A stretch of 56,101 nucleotides of DNA from Chloroflexota bacterium (GTDB lineage Bacteria > Chloroflexota > Limnocylindria > Limnocylindrales > CSP1-4). Positions within the stretch are counted from its first letter, which is position 1. The number at the start of each line of letters is the position of its first letter. The notes under the pieces were generated by a model. That model saw nothing but the letters and a program-made list of their open reading frames with translations, was not told where the DNA came from and ran no database searches. The DNA is taken from NCBI GenBank assembly GCA_003141455.1, contig PLMA01000038.1, positions 57,957 through 114,057 of the forward strand. Reading direction: 5' to 3'. Below are positions 1 through 7,776 of the stretch, piece by piece. The translations under genes and the position numbers were made by a program.

Positions 1-1733
1 GCCGGGGCGTCGTTGGTGCCGTCGCCCGTCATTGCCACCAGGTGACCGTCGGCCTGCTCGGCCCGGATCCGGGCGATCTTGTCCTCCGGCTTGGCCTGGG
101 CCATGAAGTCGTCGACGCCGGCCTCGGCGGCGATCGTCTTTGCCGTGAGCGGGTTGTCGCCGGTGACCATGACGGTCCGGATGCCCATGCGGCGCAACTC
201 GTCGAACCGAGCTTTCAGACCCGGCTTGACCGTGTCCTTCAGCTCGATGACGCCGAGCGGCAAGCCGTTCCGGCGGATCGCCAGAGGAGTGGCGCCCAGC
301 GATGAGATCTCGTCGGCGAGCGTCTGCAGCTCCGGCGGGGCCTCCGCGTCCAGCGCTGCCACGATCGCGTCGACGGCGCCCTTTAGGACGACCGTGCCAT
401 CGGCCAGGATCACGCCGCTCGTCCGGGACTCAGCGCTGAACGGCACCACCGTGGCGACCTCCGGCGCGGGGGAAGGCGTGGCGGCCGCTTCCGCGCCGGG
501 GCCATGGGATGCAATCTCCGCCAGGCGCGCCTGGGCCAGTTCAACCACCGATCGGCCTTCCGGCGTCTCGTCCTCGAGCGATGTCAGGAGCGCCGCCTCG
601 AGGGCCTCACGCTCCGAGACGCCAGGCAATGCCACGATCCGCGAGGCGAGCCGGTTGCCGAAAGTGATCGTGCCGGTCTTGTCGAGCAGGATCACGTCCA
701 CGTCGCCGGCCGCTTCCACGGCCCGGCCGCTCATGGCTAGGACGTTGAAACGGGCCACCCGGTCCATTCCGGCGATGCCGATCGCGGACAGAAGGCCGCC
801 GATCGTCGTCGGGATCAGGCAGACAAGGAGGGCTACGAGGACGACGATCCCGAGCGGTGCGCCGGCGTACAGGCCGAAGGGTCGGAGTGTCGCGGTCGCC
901 AGCAGGAAGACGATCGTCAGCCCGGACAGCAGGATCGAGAGGGCGATCTCGTTGGGTGTGCGCTGTCGCTTCGCGCCCTCGACCAGCGCGATCATTCGGT
1001 CCAGGAAGGTCTCGCCGGGGTTGGCGGTGATGCGGATCGTGAGCGTGTCGCTGGTCAACGTGGTGCCGCCAGTGACGCTGCTGCGGATGTCCGTGCCCGG
1101 CTCCTTGAGCACCGGGGCGGACTCGCCGGTGATGACCGCTTCGTTGACGTAGGCGACGCCTTCGATAACGTCGCCGTCGCCGGGGATCGTCTCGCCCTCG
1201 CGCACGACGATGACGTCGCCGGCACGGAGCGCCGAAGAGCCGACCTCCTCGACCGTTCCGTCTTCGCAACGGCGGTGAGCCGGCGTCTCCGAGCGCGTCT
1301 TGCGCAGGGTCGCGGCCTGGGCCTTGCCGCGGGCCTCGGCCAGCGCCTCGGCGTACGTGGCGAAGTAGACGGTGAACCACAGCCAGATCGCGATCTGGAG
1401 TTCGAAGCCCGTACCTCGGCCTACTTCATTCACGGCGGCCTTGCTCAGGCCGAGGAGGTCGGAGACGAGGATCACGGTCACCAGGGCGGCGGTGACCTCG
1501 ACCACGAACATGACCGGGTTCTTCGCGAGCTCGCGCGGGTTCATCTTCCGCACGGCCGGCCCAAGGGCCCCACGGAGAAGCTTCGGGTCGAATATCCCCC
1601 GGTTGCGCGGACCCGCGCTGCCGGCTTGCGCCCGGCGGTCTTCGCGAGCTACGCGGCCGGTGCCGCGAGCGGTGTCGATTATCGAGAGGGAGAGAAGCTT
1701 GCGGCGGAAGCCGCCAGCCAGTTCGAAGGCCAT
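1..1733 (-). CDS. kdpB: K+-transporting P-type ATPase subunit B, C-terminus cut by window edge
   Basis: Catalytic ATPase subunit of the KdpFABC high-affinity K+ pump in the inner membrane; it hydrolyses ATP to drive K+ import through KdpA. About 577 codons are present, ending just after the hinge motif TGDGTNDAP, so roughly the last 100 residues and any kdpC lie beyond the left edge. The phosphorylation motif DKTGTIT is visible with its Asp near residue 351, and TGES lies upstream. That Asp is about 44 residues later than in E. coli KdpB (Asp307), so there is an N-terminal extension rich in Arg and Gly. The ATG shares one base with the kdpA stop (TGATG), which supports translational coupling and this start. 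A start at a later Met would remove the extension. Identity is secure; the exact start is less so. Confidence 0.95.
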   Translation of the reverse strand, partial: MAFELAGGFRRKLLSLSIIDTARGTGRVAREDRRAQAGSAGPRNRGIFDPKLLRGALGPAVRKMNPRELAKNPVMFVVEVTAALVTVILVSDLLGLSKAAVNEVGRGTGFELQIAIWLWFTVYFATYAEALAEARGKAQAATLRKTRSETPAHRRCEDGTVEEVGSSALRAGDVIVVREGETIPGDGDVIEGVAYVNEAVITGESAPVLKEPGTDIRSSVTGGTTLTSDTLTIRITANPGETFLDRMIALVEGAKRQRTPNEIALSILLSGLTIVFLLATATLRPFGLYAGAPLGIVVLVALLVCLIPTTIGGLLSAIGIAGMDRVARFNVLAMSGRAVEAAGDVDVILLDKTGTITFGNRLASRIVALPGVSEREALEAALLTSLEDETPEGRSVVELAQARLAEIASHGPGAEAAATPSPAPEVATVVPFSAESRTSGVILADGTVVLKGAVDAIVAALDAEAPPELQTLADEISSLGATPLAIRRNGLPLGVIELKDTVKPGLKARFDELRRMGIRTVMVTGDNPLTAKTIAAEAGVDDFMAQAKPEDKIARIRAEQADGHLVAMTGDGTNDAP

Positions 1734-3463
1734 CAGAAGAGCCTCCCGGCGTTGTTGAGGAGCTGGTCGACGATCGGGCCGAGGGCAAGCGCCGGGAAGA
1801 AGGTCAGCGCGCCGACGATGATGATCACGCCGATCAGCAGCCCGACCCATATCGGGCCGGTCGTCGGGAATGTGCCAAGGGACGGCGCGACACGGCGCTT
1901 CCCGGCCATGGAGCCGGCGATGGCCAGGATCGGCACGATCATGGCGTACCGACCCAGCATCATGGCGAACGCGCCTGTCACGTTATAGAAGAGGGTGTTG
2001 CCCGTTAGCCCGGCGAAGGCGGAGCCGTTGTTGCCGGTCTGGCTGGAGAAGGCGTAGAGGATCTCGCTGAAGCCGTGGGGGCCGCTGTTGAGCGGCCCGG
2101 CTTTGCCGGCCTGAGTGGCCGTGGCTAATGCCGTGAAGAAGAGGATGCTAAAGGCCAGGAAGAGGACCACGAGCATGGCCATCTTCATTTCGTAGGCTTC
2201 GATCTTCTTGCCGAGGAACTCCGGGGTCCGCCCGACCATCAGGCCGGCTATGAAGACCGCGATGATGGCGAAAACGAGGATTCCGTACAGGCCGGCGCCC
2301 GCGCCGCCTGGGGTGATCTCGCCGAGCTCCATGTTGAAGAGCGGGACCAGGCCGCCGACTGGCAGGAAGCTGTCGTGCATCGAGTTCACGGCCCCGGTGC
2401 TCGTGCCGGTGGTGACCGTCGCGAACAAGCCGCTCGCGTCAGCCCCGAAACGAACCTCCTTGCCCTCCATGTTCCCGGCCGACTGGTCGATGTTCTGAGC
2501 GACCGCCGCAGGAATTGAGGGGTTGGAGCGCTCCTCGCTAGACATCGCCACGAGCGATCCTGCCGACAGGACGACGATCATGACCGCGGCCAGCGCCCAG
2601 CCCTGGCGGGCGTTGCCGGCCATCCGACCGAACGTGTTCGTCAGGGCGAACGGGATGATGAGGATGAGCAGCATCTCGAACCAGTTCGAGAACGTGGTGG
2701 GGTTCTCAAAGGGATGGGCCGAGTTGGCGTTGAAGAAGCCGCCGCCGTTGGTGCCCAGCTCCTTGATGGCCTCCTGCGAGGCGACCGGGCCGAGCGGGAT
2801 GATCTGCGTTGCGCCCCCGAGCGTGTGCACGGTGATCGAGCTGGCGAAGGTCTGGATCACTCCCTGGGAGACGAGGACCAGCGCGCCGACGAAGGCGATC
2901 GGCAGCAGGACGTAGAGCGTGCTGCGGGTCAGGTCGACCCAGAAGTTGCCGATGGTCGTCGATGACTTGCGGACCAGGCCGCGCGTCAGGGCCAGCGCAA
3001 CGGCGATGCCGGTCGCGGCGGAGACGAAGTTCCGGACGGCGAGCCCGGCCATCTGGGACAGGTACGTCATCGTCTGTTCGCCCAGGTAGTTCTGCCAGTT
3101 CGTGTTCGTATCGAAGCTGACGGAGGTGTTGTAGGCCAGGTCCGGCGCGACGGGACCGACGGTGACGCCGCCCTGGCTGAGTGGCAGCGATCCCTGGAGG
3201 CGCTGCTGCAGGTACAGCACCAGGATGCAGACGAACGAGAAGAGGATCACCGAGACCGCGTAGGCTTTCCAGCCCTGCTCGACCTTCTCGTCGACCCGCA
3301 TGACCCTGTAGACGCCACGCTCGATCGGACGGATTACAGGCGACAGGAAGACGCGTTCGCCTTCCATGACCTTGCGGATGTAGCTACCCAGCGGCCGCGC
3401 AAGCAGGAGAACTACGGCGAAAAGACTCAAGGCCTGGAGGAGCCCAGGCAGCGAGGGAATCAT
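1733..3463 (-). CDS. kdpA: K+-transporting ATPase subunit A
   Basis: K+-binding channel-like subunit of KdpFABC, a multi-pass inner-membrane protein related to SKT K+ channels. The 576 residues match the usual length (E. coli about 557). The conserved selectivity-filter regions are readable: NTSVSFDTNTNWQNY in the first repeat, TNGGGFFNANSAHPFENPT in the second and SQTGNNGSAFAGL in the last. Ten hydrophobic segments are expected and the spacing of the apolar stretches agrees. It begins directly after the kdpF stop and its own stop overlaps the kdpB start, so kdpF-kdpA-kdpB are one transcription unit read leftward. Regulation by KdpDE (encoded at 7.0-9.4 kb) is likely from the direct-repeat box before the operon. 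Confidence 0.97.
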   Translation of the reverse strand: MIPSLPGLLQALSLFAVVLLLARPLGSYIRKVMEGERVFLSPVIRPIERGVYRVMRVDEKVEQGWKAYAVSVILFSFVCILVLYLQQRLQGSLPLSQGGVTVGPVAPDLAYNTSVSFDTNTNWQNYLGEQTMTYLSQMAGLAVRNFVSAATGIAVALALTRGLVRKSSTTIGNFWVDLTRSTLYVLLPIAFVGALVLVSQGVIQTFASSITVHTLGGATQIIPLGPVASQEAIKELGTNGGGFFNANSAHPFENPTTFSNWFEMLLILIIPFALTNTFGRMAGNARQGWALAAVMIVVLSAGSLVAMSSEERSNPSIPAAVAQNIDQSAGNMEGKEVRFGADASGLFATVTTGTSTGAVNSMHDSFLPVGGLVPLFNMELGEITPGGAGAGLYGILVFAIIAVFIAGLMVGRTPEFLGKKIEAYEMKMAMLVVLFLAFSILFFTALATATQAGKAGPLNSGPHGFSEILYAFSSQTGNNGSAFAGLTGNTLFYNVTGAFAMMLGRYAMIVPILAIAGSMAGKRRVAPSLGTFPTTGPIWVGLLIGVIIIVGALTFFPALALGPIVDQLLNNAGRLF

Positions 3464-3553
3464 CTAGAACCGCTCCGCTCGCAGCAGCGTGAAGAGGAGG
3501 TAGACACCGAGGAAGAGGACGATCACGCCGCCCAACAGGTCCTGGCCGTTCAT
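3464..3553 (-). CDS. kdpF: KdpF, small stabilising subunit of the K+ ATPase
   Basis: A 29-residue single-span peptide reading MNGQDLLGGVIVLFLGVYLL then a short basic/aromatic tail (FTLLRAERF). Length, one transmembrane helix and position immediately before kdpA are those of KdpF, which stabilises the KdpFABC complex and contacts KdpA. Its ATG overlaps the stop of the preceding micro-ORF (ATGA) and its TAG ends one base before the kdpA ATG. Too short for most gene callers, but the position and hydrophobic profile leave little doubt. Confidence 0.9.
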   Translation of the reverse strand: MNGQDLLGGVIVLFLGVYLLFTLLRAERF

Positions 3554-3642
3554 CGGGCCAACCGGTCGCAGAGCCAGATGAGGCCCATGAAGAACAGCAG
3601 GCAGGCTGTCATCAGGGCGATCATCGCCAGGTCAAAAAGCAT
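3550..3642 (-). CDS. Kdp-associated membrane micro-peptide (30 aa)
   Basis: An open frame of 30 codons with one long hydrophobic helix (MLFDLAMIALMTACLLFFMG, then LIWLCDRLAR). Its start overlaps the 3' end of the receiver gene by 11 bases and its TGA overlaps the kdpF ATG, so it sits in an unbroken chain of coupled genes. Two consecutive single-span micro-peptides before kdpA suggest an extra small Kdp subunit or assembly helper; this is inference from position and topology. I do not recognise a named family. The tight overlaps on both sides argue that it is translated. Confidence 0.65.
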   Translation of the reverse strand: MLFDLAMIALMTACLLFFMGLIWLCDRLAR

Positions 3643-4054
3643 CGAGTCCTCCCTGGGAGGCGGGGGTCGCGCCGTCCGCCTCGCTGTGGTGGCGTTCTAC
3701 GATCTCGATGAGCGTTGGAACGGCGAACGGTTTGGGCAGGTAGCCGGCGCAGTGGAACTCGCGCAGTCGCGAAGGCGGGACGGCGGTGGCGCTGACCACG
3801 AAGACCGGCGGAGCCCCGGCCGAGTCGAGGCCGCCGGTGCGAAGAAAGCTCCAGCCGGAATCGCCTGGCAGATTGATGTCGAGCAGCACGATCGTGGGCC
3901 GGTAGCCGCCGCGGATCATCTCCGTCGCTTCCTCGGCGGAAGCGGCGACGCGGGCCAGGTGGCCGCGAGCCGTCAGGTGCTTCGAGATGATCGATGCCAG
4001 CGGCAGGTCGTCCTCGATCAGCAGGACTCGGGCCGGGGTCACTCCACTACTCAT
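3632..4054 (-). CDS. single-domain response regulator in the kdp operon
   Basis: A 140-residue CheY-like receiver with no output domain. The acidic pair (LLIEDDLPLA), the phospho-acceptor Asp in TIVLLDINLPGDSGW, the Ser/Thr of VVSATAVP and the Lys of GYLPKPF are all present. The C-terminal tail is short and disordered. It overlaps both neighbours, so it belongs to the kdp operon rather than standing alone. A stand-alone receiver inside kdp is unusual because the usual regulator, KdpE, is a DNA-binding protein and is encoded at 7.0-7.8 kb. It could act as a phosphate sink for the KdpD-like kinase or act by protein contact on the pump; both are inference. Confidence 0.88.
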   Translation of the reverse strand: MSSGVTPARVLLIEDDLPLASIISKHLTARGHLARVAASAEEATEMIRGGYRPTIVLLDINLPGDSGWSFLRTGGLDSAGAPPVFVVSATAVPPSRLREFHCAGYLPKPFAVPTLIEIVERHHSEADGATPASQGGLDAF

Positions 4055-4316
4055 CGGTCCTCCGCACGATCAGGTCGCAGCCGGCGTCATCGGGGAAGGG
4101 CAGTGGGTCGAGGCGGACTCCTTTGGATTGGGCATCCGCGCGGAAGCGCTTCGCCACTTCCTCGCCGAACTTCAGGCCGCTGAGAGTGATACGTGAGGCC
4201 GCGCCCGACGCGACGAGCGCGATGGCGCTCTCGACCTCGGCGACCTCGGAAGTGAGTCGACGCCGAGTTTCCTCCGGGTCGGGAGTTGCCGTCACATGTG
4301 CCGGGTCGCGTTCCAT
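4047..4316 (-). CDS. small K+-operon protein, family member 1 (unknown function)
   Basis: First gene of the kdp operon, 89 residues, soluble, no signal peptide. I do not recognise a named domain. Its C-terminal 65 residues (ESAIALVASGAASRITLSG, then RADAQSKGV, DLIVRRTDE) resemble the C-terminal half of the protein at 9528-9923 (EAAVELVSAGLATRVVLSG, then AETTGV, DIVVTRD). The order of matching positions is E-A-LV-G-A-R-LSG, A-GV, D-V-R. Both genes open a K+ transporter operon. The stop overlaps the receiver start by 8 bases. The predicted pattern is helix, strand (SRITLSG), helix, strand (DLIVRR), a small alpha/beta fold. A regulatory or adaptor role in K+ uptake is inference. Confidence 0.75.
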   Translation of the reverse strand: MERDPAHVTATPDPEETRRRLTSEVAEVESAIALVASGAASRITLSGLKFGEEVAKRFRADAQSKGVRLDPLPFPDDAGCDLIVRRTDE

Positions 4317-4373
4317 GTCTCCAGGATCGCCGCGCCCACCAAGAGGGGACCGTGGGTTGAGGGGGTCGGATCG

Positions 4374-4390
4374 CTAAACGCGGCCTAAAC
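4374..4390 (-). promoter_or_regulatory. candidate KdpE direct-repeat box upstream of the kdp operon
   Basis: On the minus strand GTTTAG-N5-GTTTAG, an exact 6-base direct repeat with an 11-bp period, 57 nt before the ATG of the first kdp-operon gene. OmpR-family regulators bind such one-helical-turn repeats, and the E. coli KdpE site is described as TTTATA-N5-TTTACA, the same T-rich half site and spacing. A near-identical repeat lies before the KimA operon at 9455-9471. The regulator assignment is inference. Confidence 0.55.
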
Positions 4391-4535
4391 GATGGGATGG
4401 GCTCGGCGGTCAACCGTCTGGCGAGACGTCCCGCGGTTCGGGGAGCCGCGCCCGCGCCTCACTCGTACTACTAGTGCGGTCCCAGCCGGCCGATTGAGGA
4501 CCGGCCGCAGACGGACCCGGTAGGAGGACTCAATC

Positions 4536-5651
4536 ATGCGTCCCATCCCCAGCCTGAGTCGCGGCGCAAGAGCGACGATGGCGTTGGCTGTCGCCCTAGC
4601 GGCCGCCTCGGCGGTCCCCGCCGTGGCAGCCGCAAAGGCCCCACCGTTCCTGACGTCCCTTCCGATGCAGAGCGTGATCGGATCCACCGTCCCCGGTAAC
4701 GGCGACATCAATCCGTACGGCATCGCCGTCGTGCCTCGAACGACCGGCCACCTCGTGAAGGGGGACGTGCTCATAAGCAACTTCAACGCGAGCTCGAACC
4801 TCCAGGGAACCGGCACCACGATCGTCCAGCTCTCGCCCAAGGGCGCGATGAGCGTCTTTGCGACGGTGATGGCTTCGGACGTACCCATGTGCCCGGGAGG
4901 CGTCGGCCTGACAACGGCACTGGTCGTCCTGAAGAGCGGCTGGGTCGTCGTCGGTAGCCTGCCGACCACGGACGGCAGCTCTGCCACAGCCAAGGCCGGC
5001 TGTCTCATCGTCCTCGATCGCTGGGGCCACGTGGCGGAGACGATCCAGGGCAGCCCGATAAATGGGCCGTGGGACATGACAGCGTGGGATGGCGGCGACA
5101 GCGCGCTGCTCTTCGTCTCGAACGTGCTCAACGGCACGGTCGCGGCCGGCGGCAGCGTGGTCAATGGCGGAACCGTCGCCCGGATCGCCCTTTCGGACAC
5201 TGATGGGAAGATGCCCAAGGTGACGTCCGAGCGGGTGATCGGCTGGGGCTTCGCGGAGCGAACGGACCCCGCCGCCCTCGTGATCGGACCGACCGGCCTC
5301 GCGCTCGACAGCCATGCCAACCTGTACGTCGCTGACACGGTAAACAACCGCATCGCGGTCATTCCCTACGCTGCGGCTCGGATGTCGTCGTCCCACATGG
5401 GCACGACCGTGTCGGCACATCACTTCCTCAACCAGCCGCTTGGGCTGGCTCTCGCCCCCAATGGCGACGTTCTGACCGTCAACGCGGGCGACGGCAACGC
5501 AGTCGAGGTGACTCCGGCCGGGCATCAGGTCGCCATGAGGTTGCTCGACTCGACCGGCGGCGGAACCCTCTTCGGCCTGGCGGTCGCGCCCGGCGGACAC
5601 GGGCTCTACTTCGTCGACGACGGCTCCAACAACCTGCAGCTTCTGCACTGA
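4536..5651 (+). CDS. secreted NHL/SMP-like beta-propeller protein
   Basis: 371 residues. It has a signal peptide (about residues 1-33, basic start then ATMALAVALAAASAVPAVAA). The mature protein has repeating propeller-blade motifs: NPYGIAVVP, GPTGLALDSHANLYVADTVN, QPLGLALAPNGDVLTVNAGD and LFGLAVAPGGHGLYFVDDG. These are NHL/SMP-30-type blades, typical of extracytoplasmic propellers with binding or lyase/lactonase roles. No catalytic residues can be assigned. The start is supported by a strong Shine-Dalgarno (taggagga) 7 bases upstream. It is monocistronic, divergent from the kdp operon and followed by GC-rich hairpins. The N-terminal segment contains free Cys in MCPGGVG and AGCLIV. Confidence 0.85.
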   Translation: MRPIPSLSRGARATMALAVALAAASAVPAVAAAKAPPFLTSLPMQSVIGSTVPGNGDINPYGIAVVPRTTGHLVKGDVLISNFNASSNLQGTGTTIVQLSPKGAMSVFATVMASDVPMCPGGVGLTTALVVLKSGWVVVGSLPTTDGSSATAKAGCLIVLDRWGHVAETIQGSPINGPWDMTAWDGGDSALLFVSNVLNGTVAAGGSVVNGGTVARIALSDTDGKMPKVTSERVIGWGFAERTDPAALVIGPTGLALDSHANLYVADTVNNRIAVIPYAAARMSSSHMGTTVSAHHFLNQPLGLALAPNGDVLTVNAGDGNAVEVTPAGHQVAMRLLDSTGGGTLFGLAVAPGGHGLYFVDDGSNNLQLLH

Positions 5652-5672
5652 TCTCAGCGCAGACAAGCTAGT

Positions 5673-5705
5673 GGGCGGGGTCCGGCCGAGGCCGTGGCCC
5701 CGCCC
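5673..5705 (+). terminator. hairpin after the propeller gene
   Basis: GGGCGGGG (5673-5680) pairs with CCCCGCCC (5698-5705), followed by ctctcttt, a weak pyrimidine tract. It lies 22 bases after the stop of the secreted propeller gene. Confidence 0.55.
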
Positions 5706-5736
5706 CTCTCTTTGCGGGCGGCCTTGCCGAGACCCT

Positions 5737-5755
5737 GGGGCGGGCCGCCCGCCCC
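5737..5755 (+). terminator. second GC hairpin
   Basis: GGGGCGGG-CCG-CCCGCCCC, a perfect 8-bp stem with a 3-base loop and no T tract. It could be a back-up terminator or a structural element. Confidence 0.35.
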
Positions 5756-5956
5756 AATGCGAGAGGTGCGCCCCCGCGACTGTGGCCCTGCCAGTCGCAT
5801 GTCTCTATCCTGCAATGTCGCCCTTCCGGGACGCACGCCGGGAGCTAGGATGGCCGTGACTCGGGGGACCGTACCTGATCGGCCGCGAAGGCTGCCACCG
5901 CAACGCCATCCGGCCTCCACATTCGTCGACATAGTGGAACGAGAGGGATACTCGCG

Positions 5957-6883
5957 ATGACGACGGGATTCGAGTTCTGCGCCACCTGCGGCACGCCGCG
6001 GGCTGCGGCCGAGCAGAAGTTCTGCGCGGTCTGCGGCTCGGCCCTCTCGCCGGCGGCGCCGCCCCCGCCACCTGCGTCGCCCGCCTTCGCGGCGCCGCCA
6101 GTTGCCCCGCTGCCGCCAGCTGCCCCGCTGCCTGTCGCGCCCCCGCCCGTCTGGCCGGCTCCCCCCTACATGGGCTCACCTGAATATGCGGCGCCCAGTG
6201 CCCCCGCCGCCACGGGCACGGGCGTCAATGTGCTGCGTCGCCTCCTGGTGGGGGTGAGCATCGTCCTCGTTGCCGCGTTGGTCGCGGTCTCCTGGCTGGG
6301 CGTCGTCCAGGTCCCGGTCCTGAGTGCGGCGTTTGGAATGGATCACCCGCGCGACCTCCACATGGTCAAGGACAGCACCGCGCTCAACGACTTCACCAGT
6401 AAGTGGGGCATCGAGCTGCCGTCGCCGACGCAGAACTACAACCTCGGCAGCAAGCATCACTACTCCGGCAGCGTCCAGGTGGACGACATGATCAGTGAGG
6501 CCGCGCTCGCGGCGCTGCCGGAGTACAGCGCCCCGAACAAGACCATCAGCCAGATGCAGTTCCGGATCCACGAGGGCTTCATCGAGATGTCGGCCTTCGT
6601 GAACGTGCCCGGCTATCCCGCCTCGGGCCCGATGTACACCCAGTTCTCGATATCGGCGACCAGTTCGAGCACGGTCGCGGTCGACTTCTCGCAGCTCGAT
6701 TTCGGGCGGGTCGGCGTCCCCGGCAATGTCGTCGACACGGTCAAGACCGCCTTGAACGAGTACCTGGACCAGAAGATCCTCGAAGCCGGCGTCACGATCG
6801 ATACGCTGCAGCTCCACGAAGGCGGGATCAGGTTCAAGGGCACATGGCCCAAGACCATCACCGCCGACCCAACCAAGCCGTAA
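5957..6883 (+). CDS. zinc-ribbon, Pro/Ala-rich, single-pass membrane protein
   Basis: 308 residues in three parts. An N-terminal zinc ribbon has two CxxC pairs (Cys8/Cys11 in CATC and Cys23/Cys26 in CAVC). A Pro/Ala linker follows (about residues 31-88). One transmembrane helix (about 97-117, LLVGVSIVLVAALVAVSWLG) precedes a C-terminal domain of about 190 residues with no recognised family. With the ribbon inside, the C-terminal domain is outside the membrane. The layout is common in Chloroflexota and actinobacterial envelope proteins of unknown role. The start follows gagaggg. It may be co-transcribed with the lipopeptide gene 33 bases downstream. Confidence 0.75.
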   Translation: MTTGFEFCATCGTPRAAAEQKFCAVCGSALSPAAPPPPPASPAFAAPPVAPLPPAAPLPVAPPPVWPAPPYMGSPEYAAPSAPAATGTGVNVLRRLLVGVSIVLVAALVAVSWLGVVQVPVLSAAFGMDHPRDLHMVKDSTALNDFTSKWGIELPSPTQNYNLGSKHHYSGSVQVDDMISEAALAALPEYSAPNKTISQMQFRIHEGFIEMSAFVNVPGYPASGPMYTQFSISATSSSTVAVDFSQLDFGRVGVPGNVVDTVKTALNEYLDQKILEAGVTIDTLQLHEGGIRFKGTWPKTITADPTKP

Positions 6884-6916
6884 CAGGGGCCCACGCTCGA
6901 GACAAGGAGACGACCG

Positions 6917-7018
6917 ATGATCGCTGGTCGGGCAGGACGACTCTTGGTGTTGTTGGCGCTTTTCGCCGTGCTATTGCTCGTGCTGGCCGGATGCGAAGTT
7001 GACGGGTGGATCCCTTGA
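6917..7018 (+). CDS. micro-lipoprotein (33 aa)
   Basis: An open frame of 33 codons too short for usual gene calls. It starts with a good Shine-Dalgarno (aaggaga, 7 bases before the ATG). It consists of a basic N-terminus (MIAGRAGR), an uninterrupted hydrophobic core (LLVLLALFAVLLLVLAG) and a lipobox LAGC with Cys at residue 26. After cleavage the mature product would be a lipid-anchored octapeptide (CEVDGWIP). It lies 33 bases after the zinc-ribbon gene. The tail is too short for a fold, so it may be an entericidin-like envelope lipopeptide; this is inference. Confidence 0.6.
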   Translation: MIAGRAGRLLVLLALFAVLLLVLAGCEVDGWIP

Positions 7019-7032
7019 CGGGGAGTCCGACC

Positions 7033-7776
7033 TCAGCGCGAGGCCCCGGCGCCTGAAGCCGGCGCCGCGGCCAGGGAGTCGTGGTCGGCGACGCGATAGC
7101 CGATGCCGGGCTCCGTCTCGATCAAACCCTCCAGCGAAGTGGAGGGTGCGGCGGCGGAGAGCTTACGGCGAAGCCGGCCCACGTAGACGTGGAGATAGGC
7201 GCTTTCGTCGGCGTACGCCAGGCCCCAGACCGCTCGCAGCAGCCGGGCCTTGGTGAGAACGCGGCCCTGGTTCGACAGCATCACCTTGAGCAGCTCGTAC
7301 TCGCGGGGCGTGAGGCGGACCGGCTCACCCGAGACGCGGACCTCCCGTTTGACCGCATCGAGCTCGATCGGGCCGAGGCGCAGGCACCCATCGGAGTCGG
7401 CGTCCGGACCCGCGGCACGCCTGAGCACGGCTCGGATTCGCGCGTTCAGCTCGTCCATTGCGAAGGGCTTCGTCAGGTAGTCGTCCGCGCCCGCCTCCAG
7501 GCCCCCTATCTTGTCGCGCTCGTCTTCACGGGCGGACAGGATGATGATCGGCGTGGTGGCCTCGCGACGGATCCGCCGGATGACGTCGACGCCGTCGAGG
7601 TCGGGCAATCCCAGGTCGAGCAGGACCAGGTCGGGCCGGTGGGCGTCCCACTGGCGCATGGCCTCGTGAGCCGTCTCGGCTTCATAGGAGACGTAGCCGC
7701 GGCGGTCGAGGTAGTCGGTCAGGGCTCGCCGGGACGATCCCTCGTCCTCGACGATCAGCACCGAGGGACCGGTCAC
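7033..7776 (-). CDS. kdpE: KdpE-type response regulator (OmpR family)
   Basis: 247 residues. A receiver domain (IVEDEGSSRRAL; phospho-acceptor Asp in LVLLDLGLPDLDG; Thr/Ser in IIILSARED; Lys in YLTKPFAMDE) is followed by a winged-helix DNA-binding domain (LTPREYELLKVMLSNQGRVL, LRAVWGLAY, VGRLRRKL, GIGYRV). A GTG start is chosen because it makes a 4-base GTGA overlap with the upstream kinase stop; the much longer open frame above it is only the antisense of the kinase frame. The partner kinase resembles KdpD, and two K+ transporter operons lie on either side. KdpE normally activates kdpFABC when K+ is scarce. It converges with the lipopeptide gene. Confidence 0.9.
   Translation of the reverse strand: MTGPSVLIVEDEGSSRRALTDYLDRRGYVSYEAETAHEAMRQWDAHRPDLVLLDLGLPDLDGVDVIRRIRREATTPIIILSAREDERDKIGGLEAGADDYLTKPFAMDELNARIRAVLRRAAGPDADSDGCLRLGPIELDAVKREVRVSGEPVRLTPREYELLKVMLSNQGRVLTKARLLRAVWGLAYADESAYLHVYVGRLRRKLSAAAPSTSLEGLIETEPGIGYRVADHDSLAAAPASGAGASR

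Larger units (their letters stand above)
5652..5956. other. 305-bp intergenic stretch with two GC-rich hairpins
   Basis: No coding potential recognised. It holds two terminator-like hairpins in its first 110 bases and the promoter/leader of the zinc-ribbon protein gene in the rest. No clear -35/-10 pair was found. Confidence 0.5.

Noticed and set aside
607-1380. A 257-codon frame inside kdpB
   Set aside because: Same strand but shifted frame; the product is Arg/Gly-rich, and the kdpB frame with DKTGT explains the region.
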